The notes under the pieces: generated by a model
Databases searched by the model: none
Told to the model about the DNA's origin: nothing
Seen by the model: only the letters and a program-made list of their open reading frames with translations
In this document: piece by piece, positions 16,406 to 25,869 of the stretch
Numbering within the stretch: the stretch's first letter is position 1
Layout of the letters: the number at the start of each line of letters is the position of its first letter
Source of the DNA: Proteobacteria bacterium ST_bin16
GTDB taxonomy: Bacteria > Pseudomonadota > Gammaproteobacteria > Burkholderiales > Nitrosomonadaceae
Assembly: GCA_002083595.1 (NCBI GenBank)
Contig: MSXT01000006.1
Span: 3,377 to 67,376, forward strand
Direction: 5' to 3'
DNA: 64,000 nt
Position numbers and translations under genes: made by a program

Positions 16406-18085
16406 GTGGCCACAGTACCGAGTGAATCCAATACAACAACACCCGCCTCAGCGATGAGTCTGGGGCAGTTTAGCCAGTTATCCAATCAAAAGAAGCTTGG
16501 ATTGATTCTCTCGGCGGCGGCTGTTGTCGCTTTGCTGGCGGGTGCCTTGATGTGGAGTCAGACACCGGAGTATCGCGTGCTCTACAACAATGTACCGGAT
16601 CAGGATGGCGCTTCCATTATCGGCGCTTTGCAACAAATGAACGTGCCATACAAGTTTTCCGACAGCGGCGGCGCCATCATGGTGCCCGAGAAGCAAGTGC
16701 ATGAAGTGCGGTTGCGCTTGGCGGGGCAGGGGTTACCGAAAGGCGGTCTGGCTGGATTTGAGTTAATGGAAAATCAAAAATTCGGCGCCAGTCAATTCCT
16801 TGAGCAGGTTAACTACCAGCGCGCACTGGAGGGTGAATTGGCGCGTTCGGTTCAATCCATCGCCGCGGTGCAAAGCGCGCGCGTGCATTTGGCAATCGCT
16901 AAGCCTTCGGTATTTTCACGGGAAAAGCAGCAACCGAGTGTTTCGGTGCTGCTCAATTTACATCCGGGCAGGGTGCTGAGTGTTGAACAAGTCAGCGCGA
17001 TTGTGCATTTGATGTCCAGCAGCGTGCCCAATTTACCGGTAAAAAATGTCACGGTGGTGGATCAGCACGGCAATTTGCTCAGTACACAGAACGACAAACA
17101 GGATTCCAGGTTTGACGCGAAGCAATTGGAATATATCCAGGAGCTTGAGGAAAATTATATCCGCCGCATCGAAGCTATTCTGACGCCGATTACCGGTGCC
17201 GCCAATGTGCGTGCGCAAGTGACTGCTGATGTGGATTTCTCCCGCGTTGAACGCGCCGAAGAAATTTACCGGCCGAATAATACCGAGTCCGAGGCAGCTG
17301 CGATTCGCAGCCAGCAAACGCTTGAAGCGACTTCGACGGGTTCGAAATTGGATGGCGGTATTCCAGGGGCATTATCCAATCGTCCGCCTGAACCTGCATC
17401 TGCGCCCATTGAAGCGGGCGGGGAGAACAAGGAAGGCGGCGATAAGCCGGCAGTGCCGACTGACAAGAAGAAAGAATCAACGACGAATTACGAAGTCGAT
17501 AAAACCGTGCAGCATGTACAGCAATCGACTGGCAATATCAAACGCTTATCCGCGGCTGTCGTGGTGAATTACCGCAAGAAAGTGGATGAAAACGGTGAAG
17601 TCACGAACGAACCGTTAACAGCCGATGAAATCAAGGAAATCAACAATCTCGTGCGCGAAGCCATGGGTTATAACGAGAAACGCGGGGATTCTCTCACGGT
17701 AACCAACAATTTATTTACGCACACGGGCGAAATGGTGCTGGATGTTCCACTCTGGAAAGATCCCGATGTGATCATGCTGGCCAAGGATATCGGCAAGCAA
17801 TTATTGATTGCGGCTGTGGTTTTATTTTTCTTGCTGAAGATACTCAAGCCGTTTCTGAAAAGCTTGACGCCTCCAGCTCCACTCCCGCCGCCAGCGGAGC
17901 AAGGGCAATTAACCGATGGCAGCGCAGTAGCAGGTCAATTGCCGGGGCAAGTCGATGAAGCGGCCATTCAAGCGATTCAGAAATCGATATTCGATGAAAA
18001 TCTCAAGCGTGCCAAGCAATTGGCTTTGGATGAACCTGCTATTGTTGCCAATGTGGTGAAAGATTGGATGGGTAAAAATGGATGA
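16406..18085 (+). CDS. fliF: Flagellar MS-ring protein FliF
   Basis: 559 residues, starting at GTG 16406 behind a good AGGAG site. A transmembrane helix lies at about 34-52 and a second near 465-483 (LLIAAVVLFFLLKIL), with the large periplasmic YscJ/FliF ring-building region between. The C-terminal cytoplasmic tail that binds FliG is present. FliF forms the membrane-embedded base of the motor. It is the first gene of fliFGHIJK and overlaps fliG by eight bases. Confidence 0.97.
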   Translation: MATVPSESNTTTPASAMSLGQFSQLSNQKKLGLILSAAAVVALLAGALMWSQTPEYRVLYNNVPDQDGASIIGALQQMNVPYKFSDSGGAIMVPEKQVHEVRLRLAGQGLPKGGLAGFELMENQKFGASQFLEQVNYQRALEGELARSVQSIAAVQSARVHLAIAKPSVFSREKQQPSVSVLLNLHPGRVLSVEQVSAIVHLMSSSVPNLPVKNVTVVDQHGNLLSTQNDKQDSRFDAKQLEYIQELEENYIRRIEAILTPITGAANVRAQVTADVDFSRVERAEEIYRPNNTESEAAAIRSQQTLEATSTGSKLDGGIPGALSNRPPEPASAPIEAGGENKEGGDKPAVPTDKKKESTTNYEVDKTVQHVQQSTGNIKRLSAAVVVNYRKKVDENGEVTNEPLTADEIKEINNLVREAMGYNEKRGDSLTVTNNLFTHTGEMVLDVPLWKDPDVIMLAKDIGKQLLIAAVVLFFLLKILKPFLKSLTPPAPLPPPAEQGQLTDGSAVAGQLPGQVDEAAIQAIQKSIFDENLKRAKQLALDEPAIVANVVKDWMGKNG

Positions 18086-19073
18086 TGACGGAATCAAAAA
18101 AAGTGCAATTTTGCTGATGACCTTGGGCGAACAAGAAGCGGCATCCGTGATCAAGCTGCTGGGGCCGAAGGAAGTGCAAAAGCTGGGCGAAACGATGTCC
18201 ACACTGCAAAACATAACACGTTCGGAGATCGAGGGTATCGTAACGGAATTTTGCAATGAAGCCGAGGGCAGAACCACGCTGGGTCAAGGCTCGGCCGACT
18301 ATATCCGGAAAGTTCTGACCAGCGCGCTGGGCGATGAAAAAGCGGCCAATCTTATCGATCGCATTTTGCAAGGCGGCGATACCAGCGGGATTGAAGGATT
18401 AAAGTGGATGGATGCACCGTCGGTGGCGGAGCTGATCAAGAATGAGCATCCGCAGATTATCGCCACCATTCTGGTTCATCTGGAACGGGATCAGGCGAGC
18501 GAGATTTTAAGTTTGTTTACCGAACGGCTGCGTAACGATACGTTGTTACGCATTGCGACACTCGACAGTATTCAACCCGATGCGCTGCGTGAGCTCAATG
18601 ACGTGCTGACAAAATTGTTATCGGGCAGCAATAACATCCGCAAAGCGGCGATGGGCGGAGTCCGGGCCGCCGCGGAAATTCTCAACTTTGTGCCGACCGC
18701 GCAGGAAGCCAGTGTCATTGAGAATGTCAAACAATATGACGAAGAATTGGCGCAAAAAATCATGGATGAAATGTTTGTATTCGATAATCTGATCGAAATT
18801 GATGACCATGGCATTCAATTGCTGCTGCGCGAAGTTCAGTCGGAATCCTTGATTGTTGCCTTGAAAGGCGCGCAGGAAGAATTGCGTAAGAAAGTTTTCA
18901 AGAATATGTCGCAGCGTGCCGCTGAAGCCCTGCGCGAAGATCTTGAGAGCAAAGGTCCGGTCCGCGTGTCCGAAGTCGAAGCCGAACAAAAAGAAATCCT
19001 CAAAATTGTGCGTCAACTGGCTGACGATGGGCAGATTGTATTGGGTGGAAAAGGTGACGATGGTTTCATTTAA
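18078..19073 (+). CDS. fliG: Flagellar motor switch protein FliG
   Basis: 331 residues, the standard size. It begins MDDDGIKKSAILLMTLGEQEAA. It has the middle-domain EHPQIIATILVHL motif and the C-terminal charged torque helix (LREVQSESLIVALKGA, MSQRAAEALREDLESKGPVR). FliG couples stator ion flow to rotor rotation and links FliF to FliM. Its start overlaps the fliF stop, so the pair is translationally coupled. Confidence 0.97.
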   Translation: MDDDGIKKSAILLMTLGEQEAASVIKLLGPKEVQKLGETMSTLQNITRSEIEGIVTEFCNEAEGRTTLGQGSADYIRKVLTSALGDEKAANLIDRILQGGDTSGIEGLKWMDAPSVAELIKNEHPQIIATILVHLERDQASEILSLFTERLRNDTLLRIATLDSIQPDALRELNDVLTKLLSGSNNIRKAAMGGVRAAAEILNFVPTAQEASVIENVKQYDEELAQKIMDEMFVFDNLIEIDDHGIQLLLREVQSESLIVALKGAQEELRKKVFKNMSQRAAEALREDLESKGPVRVSEVEAEQKEILKIVRQLADDGQIVLGGKGDDGFI

Positions 19074-19148
19074 AGGATCGTTTTTTCGTCCGATCCATTG
19101 GATCAATGTACAACAGCCCATGTTTATTACTGAGTCGCAGGTATATCG

Positions 19149-19853
19149 ATGATTGCAAGTAACTTTGTTCCCAAAGAAAAGCTCAGTGCTTATCAACGCT
19201 GGGAAATGGATTCCTTTGAAGCGGCGGATATGCCGCAAGAAGCCCGGGAGATTGACGCTGAGTCCGGCTTGCAGCCGGATGATGAGCCACAAGTTGCGCT
19301 GCCTTCTGAAGAAGTTGCGGCGGTTTTTCAGAATGCCAAAGATGAGGGGTATGTGGCAGGTTTGCAAGAAGGCCATGCGGCCGGGTATGCGGAAGGCAGA
19401 AGCATGGCGGAAGCTGAAGTTAAAACGGAAGTGGCGCATATTCAAGCGTTACTGCACAAGCTGGATCAGGATCTTCATGACATCGATCAGCATGTGGCGA
19501 ATGATCTTCTGGAACTGGCCCTTGCGCTGGCAAAAAAAATAGTAACGGAGGCATTGAAATTACAGCCCGAGCTGATCATACCGATCGTGCAGGAAGCTAT
19601 CCGTAACTTGCCCAGCACCGTGCAGAATCCCCGCCTTTTCTTACACCCGGAGGATGCCAAATTAGTGCTTGCGCATTTGAGCGGGCAACTGGAGCAGGAT
19701 CATTGGAGCATCCGCGAAGACGAACAATTATCCCGGGGCGGTTGCCGCATTGAAGCCAGCGGCAGTGAAGTCAACGGAAGTCTGGAAGTACGCTGGCAAC
19801 GGGTATTGTCAGCCATCGGGCAGCAAGACGCCTGGCTCGATAGGAAAAATTAA
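19149..19853 (+). CDS. fliH: Flagellar export regulator FliH
   Basis: 234 residues. After an acidic N-terminus come the glycine-spaced helix repeats typical of FliH (GYVAGLQEGHAAGYAEG, about residues 69-85). The conserved FliH/HrpE C-terminal domain follows (NDLLELALALAKKIVTEAL). FliH dimerises and holds the FliI ATPase at the export gate. The gap to fliG is 75 bases and a modest CAGG site precedes the ATG. Confidence 0.93.
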   Translation: MIASNFVPKEKLSAYQRWEMDSFEAADMPQEAREIDAESGLQPDDEPQVALPSEEVAAVFQNAKDEGYVAGLQEGHAAGYAEGRSMAEAEVKTEVAHIQALLHKLDQDLHDIDQHVANDLLELALALAKKIVTEALKLQPELIIPIVQEAIRNLPSTVQNPRLFLHPEDAKLVLAHLSGQLEQDHWSIREDEQLSRGGCRIEASGSEVNGSLEVRWQRVLSAIGQQDAWLDRKN

Positions 19854-19854
19854 T

Positions 19855-21261
19855 ATGTCGCGCCATGAGCAATGGGGTGGTTTTTTAAAGAACTGCACAC
19901 AACTGCTTCATCCCTCCAGTCCATTCCTATTAAGCGGAACCATTACGCGCGTTTCCGGGCTGGTCATGGAAGCAGTCGGGTTGAAACTGGCCGTCGGTAG
20001 CAGTTGCACTATTTTCCTCTCGAATGGCCATAGCGTTTCAGCTGAGGTTGTGGGATTTTCCGGAGAACGTTTGTTTCTCATGCCATCCAGTGATGTGTAT
20101 GGTTTGTCACCCGGTGCGAAAGTGGTGCCTGCCGAACTCATGGGGGAATTACCTCGCCTCGGTAGTCTCCAGCATCCGCGAAGACGCGCGGCGGATCGGG
20201 CCAAACATGTCGCCGTTGGCCCTGAGCTGTTGGGGCGTGTGCTGAACGGTGTCGGTGAACCGCTGGATCGTCTCGGCCCTACCCATGCGGAACACAGCGT
20301 GCCGCTCTATAGCCGGCCCTATAATCCATTGGAGCGCGTGCCAGTGACTGAGCCGTTGGATGTCGGCGTGCGGGCGATTAACACGCTGCTGACGGTCGGG
20401 CGCGGGCAGCGGATGGGATTGTTTGCCGGTAGTGGCGTGGGTAAGAGCGTATTGCTGGGCATGATGGCGCGTTACACCACAGCCGATGTCATTGTGGTTG
20501 GTCTCATTGGTGAGCGGGGACGCGAGGTTAAGGAATTCATCGAAAACATTCTGGGGGAAGAGGGGCTCGCACGTTCCGTGGTGGTTGCCGCGCCTGCCGA
20601 TACCTCGCCGTTGCTTCGCCTGCAAGGTGCAGCCTATGCAACCGCCATTGCCGAGTATTTTCGCGATAGCGGTAAGCATGTGTTGCTCATTATGGATTCA
20701 TTGACTCGTTATGCCATGGCGCAGCGGGAAATTTCTCTGGCGATTGGTGAACCTCCAGCGACTAAAGGTTATCCGCCATCAGTATTTGCCAAATTACCGC
20801 AACTGGTGGAGCGGGCCGGTAACGGCAATCAAAACAGCGGTTCGATCACGGCCTTTTATACCGTGTTGGCTGAAGGAGACGATCAGAACGATCCGATCGC
20901 CGATAGCGCTCGCGCCATTCTGGATGGCCATATCGTGCTTACGCGGCGGCTGGCTGAAGCGGGACATTACCCGGCCATCGATATCGAAGCTTCGATCAGC
21001 CGGGTTATGACCAGCGTGGTACCACAAAAACAAACGGATATGGCGCGGCAGTTTAAGAGTCTTTATTCGCGTTATCAGCGCAGCCATGACCTGATCAGTG
21101 TTGGCGCTTATGTCGCGGGCACGGATCCGGAATTGGACCGGGCTATCCGGCTTTACCCGTCAATGGAAAAGTTTTTACTGCAAAATATGCTTCAGCACGA
21201 CAACTTTGCCGATAGTCTTGAAAAACTATCCAGATTGTTCGAGAGCGAAGGAATCCGCTAA
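19855..21261 (+). CDS. fliI: Flagellum-specific export ATPase FliI
   Basis: 468 residues. An in-frame ATG further upstream (19750) lies inside fliH. I choose the ATG at 19855 because it directly follows the fliH stop, has AGGA seven bases upstream, and gives the family's usual length. Walker A is GLFAGSGVGKS and Walker B is LLIMDSLTRYA. Other conserved FliI/F1-beta-like blocks include GYPPSVFAKLPQLVERAG. It powers type III export of rod, hook and filament subunits. Confidence 0.96.
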   Translation: MSRHEQWGGFLKNCTQLLHPSSPFLLSGTITRVSGLVMEAVGLKLAVGSSCTIFLSNGHSVSAEVVGFSGERLFLMPSSDVYGLSPGAKVVPAELMGELPRLGSLQHPRRRAADRAKHVAVGPELLGRVLNGVGEPLDRLGPTHAEHSVPLYSRPYNPLERVPVTEPLDVGVRAINTLLTVGRGQRMGLFAGSGVGKSVLLGMMARYTTADVIVVGLIGERGREVKEFIENILGEEGLARSVVVAAPADTSPLLRLQGAAYATAIAEYFRDSGKHVLLIMDSLTRYAMAQREISLAIGEPPATKGYPPSVFAKLPQLVERAGNGNQNSGSITAFYTVLAEGDDQNDPIADSARAILDGHIVLTRRLAEAGHYPAIDIEASISRVMTSVVPQKQTDMARQFKSLYSRYQRSHDLISVGAYVAGTDPELDRAIRLYPSMEKFLLQNMLQHDNFADSLEKLSRLFESEGIR

Positions 21262-21271
21262 CCAAGGATAA

Positions 21272-21736
21272 ATGATCATGCCAACAACGTCGTCGCTGAG
21301 ACTCCTGCTGGAATTGGCTCAACAACAAACGGATGCTTCTGCCAGGCATTTGGGGAAGTTAAATTTTCAACAGCAGGAAGCGGAAAAGAAATTGAATTTG
21401 CTTTTGCAATACCGCCATAGTTATCAATCGCATTTTCAGAATTTCACCAAAACGGGGATTGATCATATTGAATGGCTTAATTTTATTGCATTCATGGATA
21501 AGCTGGATGCGGCCATTACGGAACAACGTCAAGCGGTTTTACATGCGCAAAATAAAAGAAGTGTGGGCAACGATGAGTTTTTATCTTGTCAGCGTAAATT
21601 AAAATCCTTCGATACCTTATCTCAGCGCCAACAAAGTGCTGAGAATCAAAAGCAAATTAAACAAGAACAAAAGATGCTGGATGAATTCGCGCTGAATTCA
21701 TTTCATCGTAATGCCTCTTCTGTCAAGGAAAGTTGA
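21272..21736 (+). CDS. fliJ: Flagellar export chaperone FliJ
   Basis: 154 residues, almost entirely an antiparallel coiled coil rich in Gln, Glu and Lys, as expected for FliJ, the stalk-like partner of FliI. Two starts are possible (21272 or 21278); AAGGA at 21263 is better spaced for the second. Position directly after fliI supports the assignment more than sequence, since FliJ is poorly conserved. Confidence 0.85.
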   Translation: MIMPTTSSLRLLLELAQQQTDASARHLGKLNFQQQEAEKKLNLLLQYRHSYQSHFQNFTKTGIDHIEWLNFIAFMDKLDAAITEQRQAVLHAQNKRSVGNDEFLSCQRKLKSFDTLSQRQQSAENQKQIKQEQKMLDEFALNSFHRNASSVKES

Positions 21737-21819
21737 TTACAACCATGGCAATAGCTGGATTGGTATAGATATTGCTTATTCATTCGTAGCATTAATTAAT
21801 CGAACGAGACCATAAGCCT

Positions 21820-22998
21820 ATGTTAAACATATCGGTTGCACCTCAAATCAAATCGTCGGGCGAAAGCACAGCAGCGCTGATAAGTGGTGGTTCATCAGGG
21901 ACTAACACTAACGATGCGGTGACGGAAGACTTCGGTAAAGTCCTCGATCGTCAAGTATCGGAAGCAACAGACAAGCAGGATAAGCAAAAACAGAATGATG
22001 CAACGAATGCCGCTGCTCAAGAGCGTTCGGATAACACTATTCCTGAAAAAGATAAGGATACGGATTCCGCTGCGGATGCTCCCGCGGATGGTACTAACAG
22101 TTTTATTCAAAGCCTGTTGACTGATACGACTACGGCATACAAAACGACGCCGTCGTTACAGGCTATGGGAACTGTAGTCAATCCGGATGCAGCAATGGTG
22201 GCATCCACGTTGCAGCAGGGCGTAACCTCATTACCGGTCAATACAGCTTTGCCTCAAGAAGGTGAACAAATTGCTCATGCCGTGACTCCGGCTGTAAATC
22301 AATTGCTGCAGCAAGGCCAAAGCCAGGCAAATTCAGTCGCGGGCAACTCGGCTTCGTTACCCAATAATTATTGGCAATATTTGGGAACGGCAGATTCTGC
22401 CGCTTACGGCAAATTCTTGCCCCCTTCAGAAATGAAGGAAGATATTCAACTGGACAATGCAGCACCGATATTTAAGACCCAGGAAGAACCCATAACAACT
22501 TCATCACTCGGCTTAAATAGCACCACAGCTGCAACTTCGCAGACTGCGGTTTCAATGGATGTCAAAGTCGATGCACCCGTAGGTCAGCACAGATGGGGCG
22601 GTGAATTTGCGCAAAAAGTTGTCTGGTTGACAACGCAACAACACCAGGTTGCTGAAATTCGCCTGAACCCCGCTCATCTCGGACCGGTTGAGGTGATGTT
22701 GAGTATTACGCAAGATCAAGCGACGGCGCAATTCATATCGCCTCACTCAGCGGTGCGCGACGCTATTCAGGAAGCTTTGCCGAGACTGCGGGAGATGATG
22801 GCGGAGAGTGGGATTCAATTGGGTAATGTCATGGTTGGCGCTGATTCGTTTCAACAGGAAAATAAACAGCAACAAGCGCAGTATGCTGGAAAAGACACGG
22901 GCAGTATGAGTAGTGGTATGAGACAGGAGGTTACCGGCCAAATTCAAACGGCTGCCGTGCCAATCAGACATCAAGGTCTCGTCAATACTTATGCATGA
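21820..22998 (+). CDS. fliK: Flagellar hook-length control protein FliK
   Basis: 392 residues. The long N-terminal part is low in conservation and rich in Asp, Thr, Ala and Gln. The C-terminal Flg_hook domain (about 250-340) is recognisable by QVAEIRLNPAHLGPVEVML. The Gln-rich tail is usual. FliK measures the hook and switches export specificity through FlhB. It ends the fliF-K transcription block; a 325-base gap separates it from fliL. Confidence 0.9.
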   Translation: MLNISVAPQIKSSGESTAALISGGSSGTNTNDAVTEDFGKVLDRQVSEATDKQDKQKQNDATNAAAQERSDNTIPEKDKDTDSAADAPADGTNSFIQSLLTDTTTAYKTTPSLQAMGTVVNPDAAMVASTLQQGVTSLPVNTALPQEGEQIAHAVTPAVNQLLQQGQSQANSVAGNSASLPNNYWQYLGTADSAAYGKFLPPSEMKEDIQLDNAAPIFKTQEEPITTSSLGLNSTTAATSQTAVSMDVKVDAPVGQHRWGGEFAQKVVWLTTQQHQVAEIRLNPAHLGPVEVMLSITQDQATAQFISPHSAVRDAIQEALPRLREMMAESGIQLGNVMVGADSFQQENKQQQAQYAGKDTGSMSSGMRQEVTGQIQTAAVPIRHQGLVNTYA

Positions 22999-23323
22999 AG
23001 ATCAATTCAGTCAGTTTTTTGTTACAAAGTATTAATTCCGTATGTATCACCGGTCACGTTGATCAGTCTTGTATCAGTTTGACCGGTCTGGTTTCGATCA
23101 ATTCATCTGGATTCCAGTGTCTGTGCGATTCAAATACGAACTGATCGTCTGCTTCAAACTCACCAATATTTCTTTGTTTTCAAGCCAAAAATCAGCTCAT
23201 ATGCGCTGAATTCCCCGCCAGCTTCTCTAGCTGAAAATAGCGACATTATTTCAGTGTTATTTGTGACATCGGTTTATGGTCATCTCGCCCATAATGGATT
23301 TCATTCAATGAGGAGTTGCGAAA
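22999..23323. other. Gap between fliK and fliL
   Basis: No gene is visible. A separated inverted repeat (CCGGTC near 23050 and GACCGG near 23080) is the only structure seen. The gap probably holds the fliL promoter, but no clear sigma-28 or sigma-54 element was found; GCCCATAA near 23285 lacks a matching -35. Confidence 0.4.
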
Positions 23324-23809
23324 ATGGCAAAAACGATGGAAGCACCAGCTGCAGAAGGTAAAAAGAGCAAGAAGGGATTGATCATTATCATTTTGATAGC
23401 AATCATTGCGATCGGTGCAGGTGCCGGTGGTGCATGGTATTTCATGAAGATGTCAGGCGGTGAGGAAGCCGAACCGGAAAAACCAAAAACTAAGCCGACT
23501 AAATTCATGGAACTGGATATTTTTACGGTTAATTTGCAACCGGAAGATAACAGTCAATATCTCCAGGTCGGATTAACAGTCAAGGTTCGTGAAACCGAGG
23601 TCGTGCAAGAGATTACCAAACAAATGCCGGATATCCGCAACCGGATTCTGATGTTACTTTCCAGCAAAAAAGCGACCGATATTGCAGGCATTCAAGGGAA
23701 GCAATTGTTAAGCCAGCAGATCGTTGAAGAAATCAAGCAATCGCTGGGTTCGGAAGATCTGCAAGAAGATGTGCGGGAAGTGTTATTCACATCATTTGTA
23801 ATCCAGTAA
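23324..23809 (+). CDS. fliL: Flagellar basal body-associated protein FliL
   Basis: 161 residues. A short Lys-rich cytoplasmic head is followed by one membrane helix (about 19-39, IIIILIAIIAIGAG) and a periplasmic FliL domain with VNLQPEDNSQYLQVGLTVKV. FliL rings stabilise stators. GAGGAG lies upstream of the ATG. First gene of fliLMNOPQR. Confidence 0.95.
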   Translation: MAKTMEAPAAEGKKSKKGLIIIILIAIIAIGAGAGGAWYFMKMSGGEEAEPEKPKTKPTKFMELDIFTVNLQPEDNSQYLQVGLTVKVRETEVVQEITKQMPDIRNRILMLLSSKKATDIAGIQGKQLLSQQIVEEIKQSLGSEDLQEDVREVLFTSFVIQ

Positions 23810-23815
23810 TCATTC

Positions 23816-24793
23816 ATGGCTGAAGATTTTCTTTCACAAGACGAGGTCGATGCACTTCTCAAAGGCGCCACGGGCGAGAGCGATGAAGTGCAGGAGGAAG
23901 AGGATCGTGGCGGGGTCCGGCCTTATAACCTTGCAACGCAGGAACGCATTGTTCGTGGCCGGATGCCGACCTACGAGATTATCAATGAACGTTTTGCGCG
24001 CTTCTTCCGCATCGGCTTGTTCAATTTCATGCGCCGCACAGTGGATATTGCGGTCGGTCCGGTCAAGGTAATTAAGTTTAGCGAGTTCGTGCGTAATCTG
24101 GTGGTGCCGACCAATCTCAACATGGTGCATATGAAACCATTGCGCGGTACGGCGTTGTTTGTTTTTGATCCCAATTTGATTTTCCTGATTGTGGATAACT
24201 TGTTTGGCGGCGACGGCAGATATCACACGCGCGTGGAAGGAAGAGATTTTACCCAGACGGAGCAACGCATTATTCATCGTTTGCTCGAAGTGGTATTTGA
24301 AGATTATGAAAAATCGTGGAAATCGGTTTATCCGGTGAAATTTGAATACATCCGGTCGGAAGTGAACCCTCAGTTTGCCACGATCGCCACACCGAACGAA
24401 GTCGTGGTGACCGTCACTTTCGATATCGATATGGGTAACCAAGGCGGTGAATTTCATGTCTGTATTCCTTATTCGATGATTGAACCCATCCGCGATACTT
24501 TGTATAGCGCGCTACAAGGCGATCACCTGGAAGTTGACAAACGTTGGATCAAGTTATTGTCACAACAAGTACAAGGGGCTGAAGTGGAATTGGTTGCTAA
24601 TCTCGGGCAGACGAAAGTGACTTTTGAGCAGATTCTCAGCATGCAAACCGGGGATATCATCCCGCTGGAGATTCCTAAATCCATTACCGCGCACATCGAC
24701 GGAGTGCCGGTCATGGATTGCCGCTATGGCACCATGAATGGGCGTTATGCGCTGAGAGTCAACAATATGATTGCGCCGTCCGAGTCTGAATAA
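23816..24793 (+). CDS. fliM: Flagellar motor switch protein FliM
   Basis: 325 residues. The N-terminal CheY-P-binding peptide DFLSQDEVDALLKG is intact. The CheC-like middle domain (FNFMRRTVDIAVGPVKV) and the C-terminal SpoA domain follow. It forms the C-ring with FliG and FliN and reverses rotation on CheY-P binding. It starts six bases after fliL. Confidence 0.97.
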   Translation: MAEDFLSQDEVDALLKGATGESDEVQEEEDRGGVRPYNLATQERIVRGRMPTYEIINERFARFFRIGLFNFMRRTVDIAVGPVKVIKFSEFVRNLVVPTNLNMVHMKPLRGTALFVFDPNLIFLIVDNLFGGDGRYHTRVEGRDFTQTEQRIIHRLLEVVFEDYEKSWKSVYPVKFEYIRSEVNPQFATIATPNEVVVTVTFDIDMGNQGGEFHVCIPYSMIEPIRDTLYSALQGDHLEVDKRWIKLLSQQVQGAEVELVANLGQTKVTFEQILSMQTGDIIPLEIPKSITAHIDGVPVMDCRYGTMNGRYALRVNNMIAPSESE

Positions 24794-24812
24794 TTTATTG
24801 GAGAGTAGTGAA

Positions 24813-25340
24813 ATGTCTGAGACTACAGCAAACGATCAAACCGAGACCGACGACTGGGCTGCTGCAATGGCGGAACAGGCGGCGTCCTCGCAAAATGATT
24901 CCGCAGGACAGGAAACGGAAGTAGACGATTGGGCTGCTGCGATGGCGGAACAAGCAGCATCCGATCAAGGCTCACCGGCCGCCGCGGAGAAACATGGTAA
25001 CCCCATCATGGGCGCGCAGTCGGCATCCGCATCGGTTTTTCAGGAATTCTCAAAAGACGGTGTAGCGAATAATACCCGTCATGATATCGACTTAATTCTC
25101 GATATTCCCGTACAGATGACGGTTGAACTGGGTCGCACCAAGATTGCCATCAAGAATTTGCTGCAACTGGCTCAGGGTTCGGTGGTGGAGTTGGACGGCA
25201 TGGCCGGCGAACCGATGGATGTATTGGTCAACGGGTGCCTGATCGCACAAGGTGAAGTCGTGGTCGTGAATGATAAGTTCGGTATCCGCCTGACCGACAT
25301 CATCACGCCTAGTGAACGTATTCGCAAACTTAACCGCTAG
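24813..25340 (+). CDS. fliN: Flagellar motor switch protein FliN with a duplicated N-terminal motif
   Basis: 175 residues from the ATG at 24813, which has a GGAG site; an in-frame ATG at 24771 lies inside fliM and is less likely. The C-terminal SpoA domain (about 95-170, DIPVQMTVELGRTKI, VVVNDKFGIRLTDI) is standard. The N-terminal extension has the 13-residue unit DDWAAAMAEQAAS twice (residues 13-25 and 38-50). The two DNA copies differ at synonymous positions, so the duplication is not recent. FliN is the main C-ring subunit and docks FliH. Confidence 0.95.
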   Translation: MSETTANDQTETDDWAAAMAEQAASSQNDSAGQETEVDDWAAAMAEQAASDQGSPAAAEKHGNPIMGAQSASASVFQEFSKDGVANNTRHDIDLILDIPVQMTVELGRTKIAIKNLLQLAQGSVVELDGMAGEPMDVLVNGCLIAQGEVVVVNDKFGIRLTDIITPSERIRKLNR

Positions 25341-25349
25341 AGTGCAGCC

Positions 25350-25787
25350 ATGCTAATTCGCTATGGAATGTTCTTACTGCTGATACTGTCATTTTCCGCC
25401 CTTGCGGAAACCGGTAAACCCAGTTATGTGCCGCCTGCTCCAGTGATATCTACTGAAAGCACGGTGCAAATGATCGGTGCGTTATTGCTGGTATTGGCCG
25501 TGATCGTGGGAGGCACGTGGCTGCTCAAGCGCTTCTCATTGATACCCACAGCGGCATCGGGTGTTGTCAAAGTTGTCGCAGCCGCCGGAGTGGGTCAGAG
25601 AGAACGGGTTGTGGTGGTCGAAATCGATCAGACTTGGCTGGTGCTCGGTGTGGCACCCGGCCGTGTCAATAAGCTCCACACGATGGCCAAGCCGGCATCC
25701 GATGCGTCCGGCACGAAGCCGGATCATCCCCCGGTGGAAACATTCGCCACGCAGCTTAATCAGAGTATGGAAAAAGAAAATGCATAA
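25350..25787 (+). CDS. fliO: Flagellar biosynthesis protein FliO
   Basis: 145 residues. A signal-like N-terminus and a strong membrane helix (about 42-60, MIGALLLVLAVIVGGTWLL) are followed by a cytoplasmic FliO domain with GVGQRERVVVVEIDQTWLVLGVAPG. FliO assists assembly of the FliP pore. The order fliN-fliO-fliP supports the call. Confidence 0.92.
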   Translation: MLIRYGMFLLLILSFSALAETGKPSYVPPAPVISTESTVQMIGALLLVLAVIVGGTWLLKRFSLIPTAASGVVKVVAAAGVGQRERVVVVEIDQTWLVLGVAPGRVNKLHTMAKPASDASGTKPDHPPVETFATQLNQSMEKENA

Positions 25788-25869
25788 CCGATGTATCTCC
25801 GTCACTCGTTCCTTGTTTTCATGGAACGGATTCAGAACGGTTCTTGAGTGCGGCTGGCGTAGCTTGAAC

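Noticed and set aside
18618..19445. 275-codon minus-strand frame across fliG and fliH
   Set aside because: It is antiparallel to two well-conserved flagellar genes and its product has no family features.
23285..23300. Sigma-28 -10-like GCCCATAA upstream of fliL
   Set aside because: No TAAA-type -35 at the required distance.
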